A stretch of 32,475 nt of DNA, taken from Pedosphaera sp. Its GTDB lineage: Bacteria; Verrucomicrobiota; Verrucomicrobiia; Limisphaerales; F1-12-MAGs170. Position numbers and translations under genes: made by a program. The notes beneath the pieces are model-generated. The model was not told the origin of the DNA, did not search any database, and worked only from the letters and a program-made list of their open reading frames with translations. The stretch lies in contig SIBF01000032.1 of assembly GCA_009695275.1 (NCBI GenBank), forward strand, positions 1 to 32,475. The letters are read 5' to 3'. The number at the start of each line of letters is the position of its first letter. Position 1 is the stretch's first letter. Positions 1 through 9,120 of the stretch are shown in pieces.

Positions 1-120
1 TTGAACAACAAGATTCAAAGCCTGGTGAAAAAAGCCTATGGGTATCGTAACCCGGAACGATTCAAGACCGACATCTTCTTCCATCTCGGCGGCCTCAACC
101 TCTACCCCGTTCCCCAATGA
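1..120 (+). CDS. Transposase C-terminal end, ISL3-like (partial)
   Basis: Frame 1 is open from the first base to a TGA at 118-120 and encodes a 39-residue tail beginning LNNKIQSLVKKAYGYRNPER. The pattern NNKI-x(4)-K-x-AYGYR-x(3)-F is what I know from the C-terminal end of ISL3-family (DDE_Tnp_ISL3) transposases, just after the last catalytic Glu. The rest of the gene lies outside the window, so intactness cannot be judged. Its stop overlaps the ATG at 117 of the next frame. The right inverted repeat of an ISL3 element would be expected within tens of bases of the stop, inside the nominal 5' end of the following gene. Family assignment rests on one motif. Confidence 0.55.
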   Translation: MNNKIQSLVKKAYGYRNPERFKTDIFFHLGGLNLYPVPQ

Positions 121-1373
121 AAATCCCAACGCTAAACTTCCAAGAACCGGAATTAAGAAGCCCGCGAAAAACCACCCCTTCCCGCTCGACCGTCCGTCGC
201 TCCGTGAACAATGCCGCTTCATTGATTCTCCTCGTGACGGCGCTTACTTCCACCTTGTCATCGCGCGCCGCCGAAGCTGGAACGCCCGCGCCTGCCAATC
301 AGTCCCTGCGGCACGAGGTGCAACGCGCCATTGATCGAGGCGCTGCGTGGATCGTCAAGAGCCAGTCCACCAACGGCGCCTGGTCCACCGTGGATCATCC
401 CGCGGTCACTGCTCTCGCTCTCGTTGCGCTTCAGGGAGACTCGACCGGTGCCGCTGACGTATCCCGAAAGGAAACTCTGACCAAGGGATATGCCTTTCTC
501 CGAAGTTGCGTCCAGTCCGATGGTGGAATTTACGGAGCCAAGCAGGAATTGGTGAATTACAACACGGCCGTCTCCACGATGGCTTTTCTCACCGCGCGCC
601 AGCCTGACTACAAGCCGACCATCCTCAAAGCACGGCAGTTCTTGATCGATTCGCAGATCGATTTCGACAAGCCGGGCACGAACGACAACGTGCTTGATGG
701 CGGCATTGGCTACGGAAGCAAATACAAGCATTCGGACATGGGGAACACTCTCGCCGCGCTTGAAGCGATCTATTACAGCCGCCAACTGGCGCAGGACGAG
801 AGACTCGCTGGCGCGCGCGACCTTAACTGGGCCGCCGCGATCCAGTTCATCCAAAACTGCCAGAATCTTCCGAGCCACAACAAGCAGGCGTGGGCATCGG
901 CCGATCCAGCCAACAAAGGCGGATTTGTTTATTATCCAGGTCACAGCATGGCGGGAACGAACATGCTCACGGACGGACGTGTCGCGCTGCGCTCCTACGG
1001 CAGCATCAGCTACGGCGGCATGTTGAGTTACGCCTATGCGGAATTGAAGAAGGACGACCCGCGTGTCAGCGCCGTCCATGACTGGTTGCGATCCAACTTC
1101 ACTCTCGAAGAGAACCCCGGCATGGGTCAGCAGGGCCTGTTCTTCTATTTCCACACCATGACCAAGGCGTTGAACATTCATGGTATCGACGTGCTCGAAG
1201 CGTCGGATGGCCGGAAGATTCATTGGCGCGAGCAACTTGCGCTTAAGCTCATGAACCTTCAACGCACCGACGGCTCATGGTCGAATGCCTCTGCCCGCTG
1301 GTGGGAAAATGATCCGGTTCTCGTCACGAGCTACGCCTTGATCTCGCTGGAGATGCTGCGGGAGAAGCTCTGA
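117..1373 (+). CDS. Secreted prenyltransferase/squalene-oxidase-repeat protein
   Basis: The 418-residue product has a signal-peptide-like stretch at about residues 30-52 (SLILLVTALTSTLSSRAAEA) and then only alpha/alpha-toroid repeats of the squalene-cyclase/prenyltransferase type. Repeat signatures such as SQSTNGAW, SDGGIYG, DGGIGYG, GGFVYYPG and QRTDGSWS recur, each followed by a helix (for example TALALVAL, NTAVSTMAFL, VTSYALISLEML). I see no DxDD motif of squalene-hopene cyclases, so terpene cyclization is not supported. In Verrucomicrobia and Planctomycetes such proteins are common and mostly uncharacterized. The ATG at 117 overlaps the transposase stop and lies where an IS end is expected. 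A GTG at 204 in the same frame would start just before the hydrophobic core and is a real alternative. Fold is fairly certain, function unknown. Confidence 0.8.
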   Translation: MKIPTLNFQEPELRSPRKTTPSRSTVRRSVNNAASLILLVTALTSTLSSRAAEAGTPAPANQSLRHEVQRAIDRGAAWIVKSQSTNGAWSTVDHPAVTALALVALQGDSTGAADVSRKETLTKGYAFLRSCVQSDGGIYGAKQELVNYNTAVSTMAFLTARQPDYKPTILKARQFLIDSQIDFDKPGTNDNVLDGGIGYGSKYKHSDMGNTLAALEAIYYSRQLAQDERLAGARDLNWAAAIQFIQNCQNLPSHNKQAWASADPANKGGFVYYPGHSMAGTNMLTDGRVALRSYGSISYGGMLSYAYAELKKDDPRVSAVHDWLRSNFTLEENPGMGQQGLFFYFHTMTKALNIHGIDVLEASDGRKIHWREQLALKLMNLQRTDGSWSNASARWWENDPVLVTSYALISLEMLREKL

Positions 1374-1581
1374 CACTCGAAACGCCGCGCCGTGTCCTCG
1401 ATCGGCATTCAAGAACGATTTCGTTGCGTAGCACTCCCTCTCCATGAACCGTCCTGCCTCGGAGGGCTGAGTTTCACGAGGCCCACTCTGACAACCACAG
1501 CTCATTTCAGTTGGGGACTCGTGTAACTCGTCCCTCCGAAGTTCACGGTCCCAATACACGAAGATTTGCTCAGGGGAATTC

Positions 1582-4413
1582 TCACTGAGCGAGCAACTCT
1601 CTCAGAAACCTGCCCGTGTGCGATCCCTTGACCTTGCTCACCTTTTCAGGCGTCCCAACCGCCACCAGTTCACCACCCGCCGCGCCGCCCTCCGGCCCAA
1701 GATCAATGACCCAGTCGGCCTCCGCAATCAGATCGAGATGATGCTCTATGACAATCACCGAGTGACCCGCATCGATGAGCCGTTGAAGCACCTCAACCAG
1801 CCGGCGCACGTCCGAGAGGTGCAGCCCGATCGTGGGCTCTTCGAGAATGAACAGGTTCCCTTTAGGATTCGGCTCGCGAATCTCGCTCGGTTGCTTGAGC
1901 CCCGTCACCAGATGGGTGACGAGCTTCATGCGCTGCGCCTCGCCGCCGGATAACGTCGGGCTGATCTGGCCAAGCTTGATGTAATCGAGCCCTGTGTCGC
2001 GCAGCGCTTCAAGCGGACGCCGGATCTTTGGCACCGGATTGAAGAACGCCAGGGCCTCCTCGACGCTCATGTCGAGAACCTCTGCTACATTTCGCTCGCG
2101 ATACTGAATGTCCAATGTCTCTGGATTGAACCGCCGCCCGTTGCAGCCCTCACACGTCACGTAAGCCGGTGGCAGAAAATTCATCTCCAGCTTCGTCGTC
2201 CCCGCGCCTTCGCACACGGGGCAGCGTCCCTGTTTGCTGTTGAATGAAAATCTGCCCGGTCCGTATCCGCGCAGCCGCGCCTCGGGCACTTGAGAGAATA
2301 ACTGCCGGATTTCGTCGAAGAATCCCACGTAGGTTGCCGGCGTCGATCGGGGCGTCCGACCTATCGGAGCCTGGTCCACTTCATACACTGACTTGAGAGA
2401 CTCGAAGCCTTTCAATTGCTTTACGGCTTCGCCCCTCCTGCTCCCCTGCCCCAGCGCCCTTCGCAACTCGGGAAGCAGACATTCCCGGATCAACGTGCTT
2501 TTCCCGGAACCACTAACGCCCGTCACAAGCACCAGTCGATTGAGAGGAAAAGCCACAGTGAGATTCTTCAAGTTATGCACCCTGGCCCCGGTCAGCGTGA
2601 GCCAGCGGGTCTCGTTGGCAGCCGAAGCACCATCCGAAAATTTCTTCCGCAACTTCGCTGCTCGTGCACTTTTCGCGACAACGGTCGGCTCGACACTCCG
2701 TCGTTCGCCTCGCGCCGGAAACCGCTTCGCCTCGCGGAGAACTCGTCCTGTGATCGATTCCGCATGCTTCGCCAGCTCTTTCAATGTCCCGCTGGCCACC
2801 ACTTCGCCGCCGTGAATGCCTGCGCCCGGCCCGAGATCGATGATGTGGTCCGCCTGGCGCATCGTTTCCTCGTCGTGCTCCACCACCACGAGCGAATTTC
2901 CGCGAGCGCGCAGTTGCCGGAGCGCTGCAAGCAATTGCACATTGTCCCGCGCATGGAGGCCGATGGTCGGCTCGTCCAGGACATACAGCACACCACTGAG
3001 ATTCGAGCCGAGTTGCGCCGCCAGCCGGATGCGTTGCCCTTCACCGCCGGACAAAGTCGTCGCGCCGCGTCCGAGTTGCAGATAACCCAGCCCCACTTCA
3101 CGCAGAAACTTCATCCGCTCCTGAATCTCCGGCAGAATGTCCCGCGCAATCTCCGCAGCCCTGCCCTTGAAACGCGCACCTCGAAAAAGTTGGAACGCCT
3201 CATCCACCGAGGCGGCCGAAATGTCATCAATCGTTGGACCGCCATCGACCGTTCCTCCCCTGCCCGCAAGCACGCCATCCAGTCGCACCGCCCGGCTGAT
3301 GGGATTTAGGCGCGCACCGCCGCAGTCCGGGCAGATCTCCCGCTTGCCTTCCTGCCACTCGAACCACGATTCCTCGATCGCATCCGCTCGGGCGCCTCGA
3401 TCCACGTCGGGCAGGTAAAACAACTCGCCAAACCCACGGCAGCGCGGGCACCAACCCTGCGAGGAATTGTAACTGAAATTCTTGGGATCCAGCGGCGAGA
3501 AGGATCGCCCGCAACCTCCGCAAGATCGCTCCGTCGAATGCACCGTCAACACGCCATGATTATCCAGGGCGTAGAGCGTCCCCTTCCCCAGCTTCAATGC
3601 CTCATCCACCAGTTGCTGAGGAAGCTTCAATTGAGTTCCAAGAGAAGCACCCACGCCGGTAGGGACGCGCTGCCGCGCATCCTGGCTTACCGGCAGGTCA
3701 GCCCTACCGGATTGCGTCACCGGAGCCTTCGAAGCCCCACTGCGCTTCACACGTTTCCGGTCCAGCACGCCGATGACGATCTCCACGTCATGCTCCTTGA
3801 AGCGATCCAGCCGGAAGGATTCATCCGTACGATGGATTTTTCCATCTGCGCGCAGCTCCTTGTAGCCGTGCTTGGCCGCCCAATCCGCCACATCACTGTG
3901 GAAACCCTTCCGATTCTTCACCACGGGCGCCAGCAACAGCAGATCGCCGCGCCGCTTCGTCTCAGCATCGAGGACGCGCCCCAGCTCATCACGAGTCTGC
4001 GCCTGCACCGGCTTTCGGCAGTCCGGACAATGCTGCGTGCCGAGCTTCGCGAAGAGCAGCCGCAGGAAGTGATACACCTCCGTCACCGTCGCCACCGTGC
4101 TCTTGCCGCCGCCGCGCGAATTACGCTGCTCGATGCTCACCGTGGGTGGAATGCCCGTGATCAAATCCACATCCGGACGCGCCATCTGCTCCACGAACTG
4201 CCGCGCGTAAGCATTCATCGCATCGAGGAAACGCCGCTGCCCCTCGGCGAACAAAAGATCAAACGCCAGCGTGCTCTTGCCCGAGCCGCTCACACCCGTG
4301 ATGACCACAAACTTGTCGCGCGGAATCGTGAGCGAAAGGTTCTTCAGGTTGTGCTCGCGCGCTCCATGAATGCAGATGGCATTGGCTGCTTCGGGCAAAG
4401 ATCCAGTAAACAC
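1582..4413 (-). CDS. uvrA: Excinuclease ABC subunit UvrA
   Basis: UvrA is the damage-recognition ATPase of nucleotide excision repair; it loads UvrB on lesions. From the GTG at 4413 the product is 943 residues, the usual UvrA length. Walker A motifs GVSGSGKST lie at about 40-48 and again near 635. The ABC signatures read LSGGEGQR and LSGGEAQR. The zinc modules are CGGC...CPRC in the N-terminal half and CPVC...CEGC in the C-terminal half. The first Walker B is [10 protein letters not shown]; the second reads [10 protein letters not shown], with Glu where Asp is usual. The frame continues upstream to an ATG at 4629, but those 72 residues are Arg/Ser-rich and unlike UvrA, while homology starts at [15 protein letters not shown], so I prefer GTG 4413. 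A 55-bp palindromic repeat is inserted in frame around residue 244. Single gene, divergent from nusA. Confidence 0.95.
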   Translation of the reverse strand: MFTGSLPEAANAICIHGAREHNLKNLSLTIPRDKFVVITGVSGSGKSTLAFDLLFAEGQRRFLDAMNAYARQFVEQMARPDVDLITGIPPTVSIEQRNSRGGGKSTVATVTEVYHFLRLLFAKLGTQHCPDCRKPVQAQTRDELGRVLDAETKRRGDLLLLAPVVKNRKGFHSDVADWAAKHGYKELRADGKIHRTDESFRLDRFKEHDVEIVIGVLDRKRVKRSGASKAPVTQSGRADLPVSQDARQRVPTGVGASLGTQLKLPQQLVDEALKLGKGTLYALDNHGVLTVHSTERSCGGCGRSFSPLDPKNFSYNSSQGWCPRCRGFGELFYLPDVDRGARADAIEESWFEWQEGKREICPDCGGARLNPISRAVRLDGVLAGRGGTVDGGPTIDDISAASVDEAFQLFRGARFKGRAAEIARDILPEIQERMKFLREVGLGYLQLGRGATTLSGGEGQRIRLAAQLGSNLSGVLYVLDEPTIGLHARDNVQLLAALRQLRARGNSLVVVEHDEETMRQADHIIDLGPGAGIHGGEVVASGTLKELAKHAESITGRVLREAKRFPARGERRSVEPTVVAKSARAAKLRKKFSDGASAANETRWLTLTGARVHNLKNLTVAFPLNRLVLVTGVSGSGKSTLIRECLLPELRRALGQGSRRGEAVKQLKGFESLKSVYEVDQAPIGRTPRSTPATYVGFFDEIRQLFSQVPEARLRGYGPGRFSFNSKQGRCPVCEGAGTTKLEMNFLPPAYVTCEGCNGRRFNPETLDIQYRERNVAEVLDMSVEEALAFFNPVPKIRRPLEALRDTGLDYIKLGQISPTLSGGEAQRMKLVTHLVTGLKQPSEIREPNPKGNLFILEEPTIGLHLSDVRRLVEVLQRLIDAGHSVIVIEHHLDLIAEADWVIDLGPEGGAAGGELVAVGTPEKVSKVKGSHTGRFLRELLAQ
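3656..3710. repeat. 55-bp palindromic (REP-like) element inside uvrA
   Basis: The segment is bounded by perfect 9-bp inverted repeats, CCGGTAGGG at 3656-3664 and CCCTACCGG at 3702-3710. A second complementary pair lies inside (CTGCCG at 3670-3675 and CGGCAG at 3691-3696), so it can fold as a hairpin. Read in the uvrA frame it adds about 18 residues ([19 protein letters not shown]) with no counterpart in the UvrA sequences I know. It resembles mobile palindromic repeats normally found between genes. Confidence 0.7.
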
Positions 4414-4652
4414 GTGAGACAGATAGCACGTGAGGGCAGTAGTGCAAAAAAGGAATTCCACGAACTCACTCCGCTCCTCAGTCGCTGGGAGCGTCTTGAC
4501 ACTCTCCCCTGAGCGCCGGTCTCCGACCCGGCTGGTCTTGGGTTTCACAGAGAGTCGCGCCGTATCGGGATCGTCGCTCCGCAAGGACCGCCGACTTGAG
4601 GGCCGTGCCTTGATGTGCCGATAAGACAAGCCCTCAACAGGGGAATTGAAGC

Positions 4653-4681
4653 TTGACGCTCAGTGGGTCCGAATTTACGCT
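4653..4681 (+). promoter_or_regulatory. Candidate sigma-70 promoter for the nusA operon
   Basis: TTGACG at 4653-4658 (5 of 6 to the -35 consensus) is followed after 17 bp by TACGCT at 4676-4681 (3 of 6 to the -10 consensus). Transcription from it would start near 4688 and give a leader of about 94 nt before nusA. The spacing is ideal but the -10 box is weak, so this is a candidate only. Confidence 0.3.
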
Positions 4682-4722
4682 GCTCAACCGTCAGATTTTA
4701 TTGCTGGGTTGCCAGCGCATTG

Positions 4723-4767
4723 AAGTCGGAGAGGGATCTGCCGACTTTTTTTTCCCTTGGTGGGAAA
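4723..4767 (+). terminator. Intrinsic terminator in nusA leader (possible attenuator)
   Basis: AAGTCGG (4723-4729) pairs with CCGACTT (4741-4747). The stem extends inward through AGA/TCT, with one bulged G, around a GGGA tetraloop of GNRA type. It runs directly into eight T residues (4746-4753), the textbook form of a Rho-independent terminator on the plus strand. A second hairpin, TTTCCC-TTGGT-GGGAAA (4751-4767), shares the T tract and would compete with the U-tail region. No plus-strand gene lies upstream within this window's intergenic gap, and nusA begins 15 nt after the second hairpin, so the likeliest role is attenuation of the nusA operon. Confidence 0.6.
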
Positions 4768-4781
4768 TGTAATGACGACCT

Positions 4782-6068
4782 ATGAACGCCGAATTTCTAG
4801 CCGTAATCGAATTTTGGGAACGGGAGAAGGGAATCCGAAAGGAAGTCCTGATGGCTGCCGTCGAGGAGGCGTTGCTGTCGGCGGCCAAGAAGGCGGTCGG
4901 TCCAGCTCGGGAGCTGCGTTGCGCCATCGATCCCAAGTCCGGAGACATCCGGGCGTTTGCAAAGCTGTTGGTGTCCGAGAAAGTAATCTCCAAGCATGAT
5001 CAGATTTCCCTCTTTGACGCGCGTCGAATAAAGCCCGATGCACAGCTCGGCGACGAGGTGGAGGTCGAAGTGACACCGGCCAATTTTGGCCGGATCGCCT
5101 CGCAGAACGCCAAGCAGGCCCTGATGCAGCATCTCCGCCGCGCTGAGAAGGAGCTGATCTACTCTGAATTCAAGGATCGCACAGGCGAGATCGTCAGCGG
5201 GACGGTGCGCCGGTTCGAGCGCTCGGATGTGATCGTTGATCTCGGAAAATTTGAAGCGCTGCTTCCCAATCGCGAGCGCGTTCCCACGGAAGAGTATCAG
5301 ATTGGCGAACGCATCCGTTGTTTTGTTCGGGCTGTTGAAAACACCGCGCACGGCCCGGAGATCATTCTTTCCAGGGCTGACCCACAATTTGTGGTCAAGT
5401 TGTTCCAGCTTGAAGTGTCCGAGATCAGCGATGGCACGATCGAGATCAAGGCCATTGCCCGTGAACCTGGTTTCCGGACGAAGCTTGCCGTCTCGTCCCG
5501 AGACGAGAAGGTGGATCCGGTTGGAGCCTGTGTCGGGTTGCGCGGCCAGCGGGTGAAGAATATCGTCCGCGAACTCAACAACGAGAAGGTGGACATCATC
5601 AAGTGGGATACAAACATTCGCAATTACCTGACGAATGCGTTGAATCCGGCGAAGCTGAAAGCGTTTGACATTGATGAAGCGAACCGCCGGGTGAGGATCA
5701 TGGTTGCTGAGGACCAACTATCACTGGCGATCGGCAAGCGCGGGCAAAATGCCCGCCTCACATCCAAGCTCACCGGGTGGCATGTGGACATCGAACCCGA
5801 GTTCGTGCAAAAGCAAGGCTTTGAAGAGAAGGTTGCCCAAGCGGTGGAGGCGGTGGCAATCATTCCAGGTATCACGCGAGAAGAAGCGGACATCCTGGTG
5901 CATCACGGGTTCACAAGTCTGGAGGATCTGATGCAAGCCGAAGCCATGGATCTCGCTGAAATGCCCGGTCTGGCCGAACGTTCGGCCGAGATCATGGACG
6001 CCATCCGCACTGAAGCGGAGCACCGAAAATTCCGCATTGGCGAGAGCGGTGACGCATCGGCGGCGTGA
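4782..6068 (+). CDS. nusA: Transcription termination/antitermination protein NusA
   Basis: NusA binds RNA polymerase and controls pausing, termination and antitermination. The 428 residues show the expected order: an N-terminal RNAP-binding domain (about 1-125, beginning MNAEFLAVIEFWEREKGI), an S1 domain (about 130-200, with SGTVRRFERSDVIVDLGKFEALLPNRERVP), two KH domains (about 230-350, including VGACVGLRGQRVKNIVREL and LAIGKRGQNARLTSKLTGW), and a C-terminal helix-hairpin-helix region (IPGITREEADILVHHGFTSLEDL). It is the first gene of the operon here; rimP, usually upstream, is absent. No good Shine-Dalgarno precedes the ATG. The hairpins just upstream suggest leader control, and NusA is known in other bacteria to affect its own operon. 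Confidence 0.96.
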   Translation: MNAEFLAVIEFWEREKGIRKEVLMAAVEEALLSAAKKAVGPARELRCAIDPKSGDIRAFAKLLVSEKVISKHDQISLFDARRIKPDAQLGDEVEVEVTPANFGRIASQNAKQALMQHLRRAEKELIYSEFKDRTGEIVSGTVRRFERSDVIVDLGKFEALLPNRERVPTEEYQIGERIRCFVRAVENTAHGPEIILSRADPQFVVKLFQLEVSEISDGTIEIKAIAREPGFRTKLAVSSRDEKVDPVGACVGLRGQRVKNIVRELNNEKVDIIKWDTNIRNYLTNALNPAKLKAFDIDEANRRVRIMVAEDQLSLAIGKRGQNARLTSKLTGWHVDIEPEFVQKQGFEEKVAQAVEAVAIIPGITREEADILVHHGFTSLEDLMQAEAMDLAEMPGLAERSAEIMDAIRTEAEHRKFRIGESGDASAA

Positions 6069-6157
6069 GGAAAGTAATTTTAATGAAAGCAAGTGCCCGC
6101 AACGTCAGCATGTTCGCCGCATGAAGACTCGGTGGGACAGTCGGTTTGCAAATAACT

Positions 6158-8722
6158 ATGCCCGTTCGTATTTACGAAATTGCCAAGAGGCTTGGAATGG
6201 AGAACAAGGAAGTCCTTGTAAAGGCCAAGGCTTTGGGCATAGCCGCCGCGAAAGTCCCGTCCAGTACACTGGACAAAATCACCGCTGAGTATCTCGAAGA
6301 GCAGTTGGGTGGAGTGCGACCCAAGCCCGAGGCACCGCCAACGCCCGCCCCCGCCCCCGCCTCCGCACCTGAACCAGTAATCAACACTTCGGCGGCCGCC
6401 TCTCCTGAACCAACCAAAGCTGCAGAGCCAGGCGCGCCCTCGACACCCTCTGAAGCACCGAAAGCGGCGGCACCAACAGTACCTTCACTTTCTTCTCCCC
6501 CAGCGGAAACTCCTGAATCAGTGGATGCCCGTCCGCCCGAAAGTGCAACGGTGCCTTCAATTTCCGAACCACAGGCACCAGTAGTTGTGGAAAGTGCTGC
6601 GGCTCCAGTCGAAGCCGTTCCTCCGGCACCGCCTAAACCCGAAACACCGGGAATTGGCGCCAAGGTTGGTTTCGTTCATTTGCCGCCGAAGCCAGGACCG
6701 CGAGTCGGCGACAAAGTCGGCTCGGTCAAGCTTCCTCCCAAACCTGCGCCTCGCCAGGAATTCCAGCGCGGGCGACCTGATAACCGGTTTGGACAGCGAG
6801 CTCCACAACCTCAAACCGGCTACCAACGTCCAGCCGCGCCTGGCGCTCGTGCCCCGATGCCGGGGCAAAGACAGGATTCTGGAAAACCCGTTCCTCCCAC
6901 CGAACCACAATTTGTCCCACCTGCCGGCGGCGAACTCATCATTCTCAAGCCGCCGATCATTGTCCGCGATCTCGCCGAGAAGCTTCGTAAGAAGCCATTC
7001 CAATTGATCGCTGACCTGATGCACCTGAATGTTTTCGCGAATGTCAACCAGGCGATCGATGAGCTTGTCGCGCAGAAACTGGCCGCCAAGTACGGCTTCC
7101 GATTTGAAGTTGAGAAGCGGGAGCGAGGCGGCGGGATCGTTCATGCGCCCATCCGAAAAGTTGAACTGGACACCGAGGACAAGATCGAGGAGCTGAAGCC
7201 ACGGGCTCCGGTCGTCACGATCATGGGCCATGTCGATCATGGCAAGACGACGCTTCTTGATGTGATCCGCAAGGCCAATGTTGCCGCTGGAGAAGCCGGT
7301 GGCATCACGCAGCACATCGGTGCCTACACCATTTCTGTTCCACATCCGGAGAAACCCGCCGTACTCACGCAGATCACGTTCCTCGACACGCCGGGCCATG
7401 CGGCATTCAGCTCCATGCGCGCGCGAGGCGCAAATGTTACCGACATCGTCGTCCTGGTCGTCGCGGCCAACGACGGCGTCATGCCTCAGACGCTGGAAGC
7501 GCTCAGTCACGCCAAGGCCGCCAAGGTTCCCATCATCGTTGCGGTCAACAAGATTGACCACCCTCATGCCAACCCCGTAAGAGTCCGGCAACAGCTTGCC
7601 GAGAAGGGACTGAACCCGGACGACTGGGGTGGTGATACGATCTACGTGGATGTTTCCGCTCTCACCAAACAGGGCATAGACAAACTTCTCGAGATGATCG
7701 TGTTCCAGGCGGATCTGCTGGAACTCAAGGCGAATCCCATTCGTCGCGCCAAGGGCAATGTCATCGAGTCCGGACTTGAACCGGGCGGCCCCACGGCCAC
7801 GGTGCTGGTCAGGAAGGGCACTTTGCGCGTCGGGGACGTTGTCATCTGCGGCGCCTATTACGGGAAAGTTCGGGCAATCATCAACGAAGAAGACAAACGG
7901 CTCAAGGAAGCGGGGCCTTCCGTTGCCGTCAAACTTCTCGGGCTCAATGGCATCCCCGAGGCCGGAATCGAATTCAGCGCCGTCGAGAACGAAAAAGCGG
8001 CGCGCGACCTCGCCGAAGAACGTCGTCTTGCGGCAAAGGGTCAGGAGAAGGAGCGCCGCCCGAAAGTCACACTCGAAAATCTTTTCGACACACTCGCATC
8101 GGAAAGCCACAAAGTTCTTCGTGTAGTCGTCAAGGCGGACACTCAGGGCTCGGTTGAAGCCATTGTCGAAGCGATCCGGAAGATAGAGTCGGACAAAGTG
8201 TCGCTCGATATTGTCCATAGCGCGGTGGGAACAATCACCAAGGAGGACATTGGACTCGCATCAGCGCCGCCCCAAGCCGTGGTGCTGGGTTTCCACACCC
8301 GGGTAGATAACAATGTCTCTGATCTCGCCAAACACGAAGGAGTGCAGATCAAACTCTATGCGATCATTTACGAGCTGATCGACCAGGTGAAGGACGCCAT
8401 GTCGGGACTGCTGGATCCTCTCTTGAAAGAGGTCGTCATCGGCTCCGCCGAAGTACGCAAGCTTTTCGAACTTTCCAAAGGCGGGAATGTGGCGGGTTGT
8501 GCCGTCACGTCGGGCCGCATTGTGCGCGGCAAGATGCGCGTCATGCGACGAAAGAGCCTGATCTACGAAGGGGTCTCTCTGACGCTCCGCCGCTTCCAGG
8601 ACGAGGTCAATGAAGTCCGTGCCGGCATGGAATGCGGCATCCGTCTCGACGGATTCAATGATTTTCAACTCGGCGACACCATCGAGTGCTACACCTTCGA
8701 AAAGGTGGCGCAAAAACTCTGA
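6158..8722 (+). CDS. infB: Translation initiation factor IF-2
   Basis: IF-2 is the GTPase that places initiator fMet-tRNA on the ribosome. I choose the ATG at 6158 because homologs begin [20 protein letters not shown]; a TTG 12 bp upstream only adds four residues. An IF2_N helical domain (1-55) is followed by a long Ala/Pro-rich linker (about 60-270) and a second IF2_N-like domain ([21 protein letters not shown]). The G domain has G1 GHVDHGKT near 357, G2 [11 protein letters not shown]3 DTPGH, G4 NKID and a G5-like SALT. Domains II-IV follow. The linker contains a small internal duplication, [16 protein letters not shown] followed by [16 protein letters not shown]. The gene lies 89 bp after nusA, in the same operon. 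Confidence 0.96.
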   Translation: MPVRIYEIAKRLGMENKEVLVKAKALGIAAAKVPSSTLDKITAEYLEEQLGGVRPKPEAPPTPAPAPASAPEPVINTSAAASPEPTKAAEPGAPSTPSEAPKAAAPTVPSLSSPPAETPESVDARPPESATVPSISEPQAPVVVESAAAPVEAVPPAPPKPETPGIGAKVGFVHLPPKPGPRVGDKVGSVKLPPKPAPRQEFQRGRPDNRFGQRAPQPQTGYQRPAAPGARAPMPGQRQDSGKPVPPTEPQFVPPAGGELIILKPPIIVRDLAEKLRKKPFQLIADLMHLNVFANVNQAIDELVAQKLAAKYGFRFEVEKRERGGGIVHAPIRKVELDTEDKIEELKPRAPVVTIMGHVDHGKTTLLDVIRKANVAAGEAGGITQHIGAYTISVPHPEKPAVLTQITFLDTPGHAAFSSMRARGANVTDIVVLVVAANDGVMPQTLEALSHAKAAKVPIIVAVNKIDHPHANPVRVRQQLAEKGLNPDDWGGDTIYVDVSALTKQGIDKLLEMIVFQADLLELKANPIRRAKGNVIESGLEPGGPTATVLVRKGTLRVGDVVICGAYYGKVRAIINEEDKRLKEAGPSVAVKLLGLNGIPEAGIEFSAVENEKAARDLAEERRLAAKGQEKERRPKVTLENLFDTLASESHKVLRVVVKADTQGSVEAIVEAIRKIESDKVSLDIVHSAVGTITKEDIGLASAPPQAVVLGFHTRVDNNVSDLAKHEGVQIKLYAIIYELIDQVKDAMSGLLDPLLKEVVIGSAEVRKLFELSKGGNVAGCAVTSGRIVRGKMRVMRRKSLIYEGVSLTLRRFQDEVNEVRAGMECGIRLDGFNDFQLGDTIECYTFEKVAQKL

Positions 8723-8742
8723 ACTCAGCCGGTTAATCCACC

Positions 8743-9120
8743 ATGCCATCGATCCGAGTGGAACGAGTGCGCGAGTTGTTGAAGCGCGAGCTGGGCGAAA
8801 TCATTCGCCGCGAACTGCCTTTGTCCAAGGCGGGAATGATCATCGTCAACGACGTGGACGTCACCAAAGACCTCCAGCTCGCGACGGTTTATGCGGGCGT
8901 GATTGGAACCGCACAGCAGCGCAGGGACGCCATTTCCCTCCTCGAACAGCACCGCAAGCGCATCCAGTGCATGGTCGGACGCGCCGTTGTTTTGAGATAC
9001 ACCCCGCAGTTGCGTTTTGTCCTGGATGAATCCATCGAGCGCGGCAACCGCGTTCTGAAGATTCTCGAAGAGTTGGATGCCCCGCCCTCCACGCATGAAA
9101 ACTCACCCAAAGATCATTGA
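8743..9120 (+). CDS. rbfA: Ribosome-binding factor RbfA
   Basis: RbfA is a small KH-fold factor that helps 30S subunit maturation (16S rRNA 5' helix). The 125-residue protein starts MPSIRVERVRELLKRELGEII, the typical RbfA first helix. The strand pattern MIIVNDVDVTKDLQLATVYAGV and the C-terminal segment YTPQLRFVLDESIERGNRVLKIL (split here by family pattern into LRFVLDESIERG and VLKILEEL) match the family. Its end overlaps the start of the next gene by 26 bp, which suggests translational coupling. It lies 20 bp after infB, the usual neighbour. Confidence 0.92.
   Translation: MPSIRVERVRELLKRELGEIIRRELPLSKAGMIIVNDVDVTKDLQLATVYAGVIGTAQQRRDAISLLEQHRKRIQCMVGRAVVLRYTPQLRFVLDESIERGNRVLKILEELDAPPSTHENSPKDH

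Noticed and set aside
117..1373. Squalene-hopene cyclase
   Set aside because: Only the toroid repeats are present; the DxDD catalytic motif is missing, and the protein is secreted and shorter than true cyclases.
6557..8218. A 553-codon open frame on the minus strand opposite infB
   Set aside because: It is antisense to a fully conserved IF-2 and has no recognizable motif; long antisense frames are expected from the codon bias of GC-rich genes.
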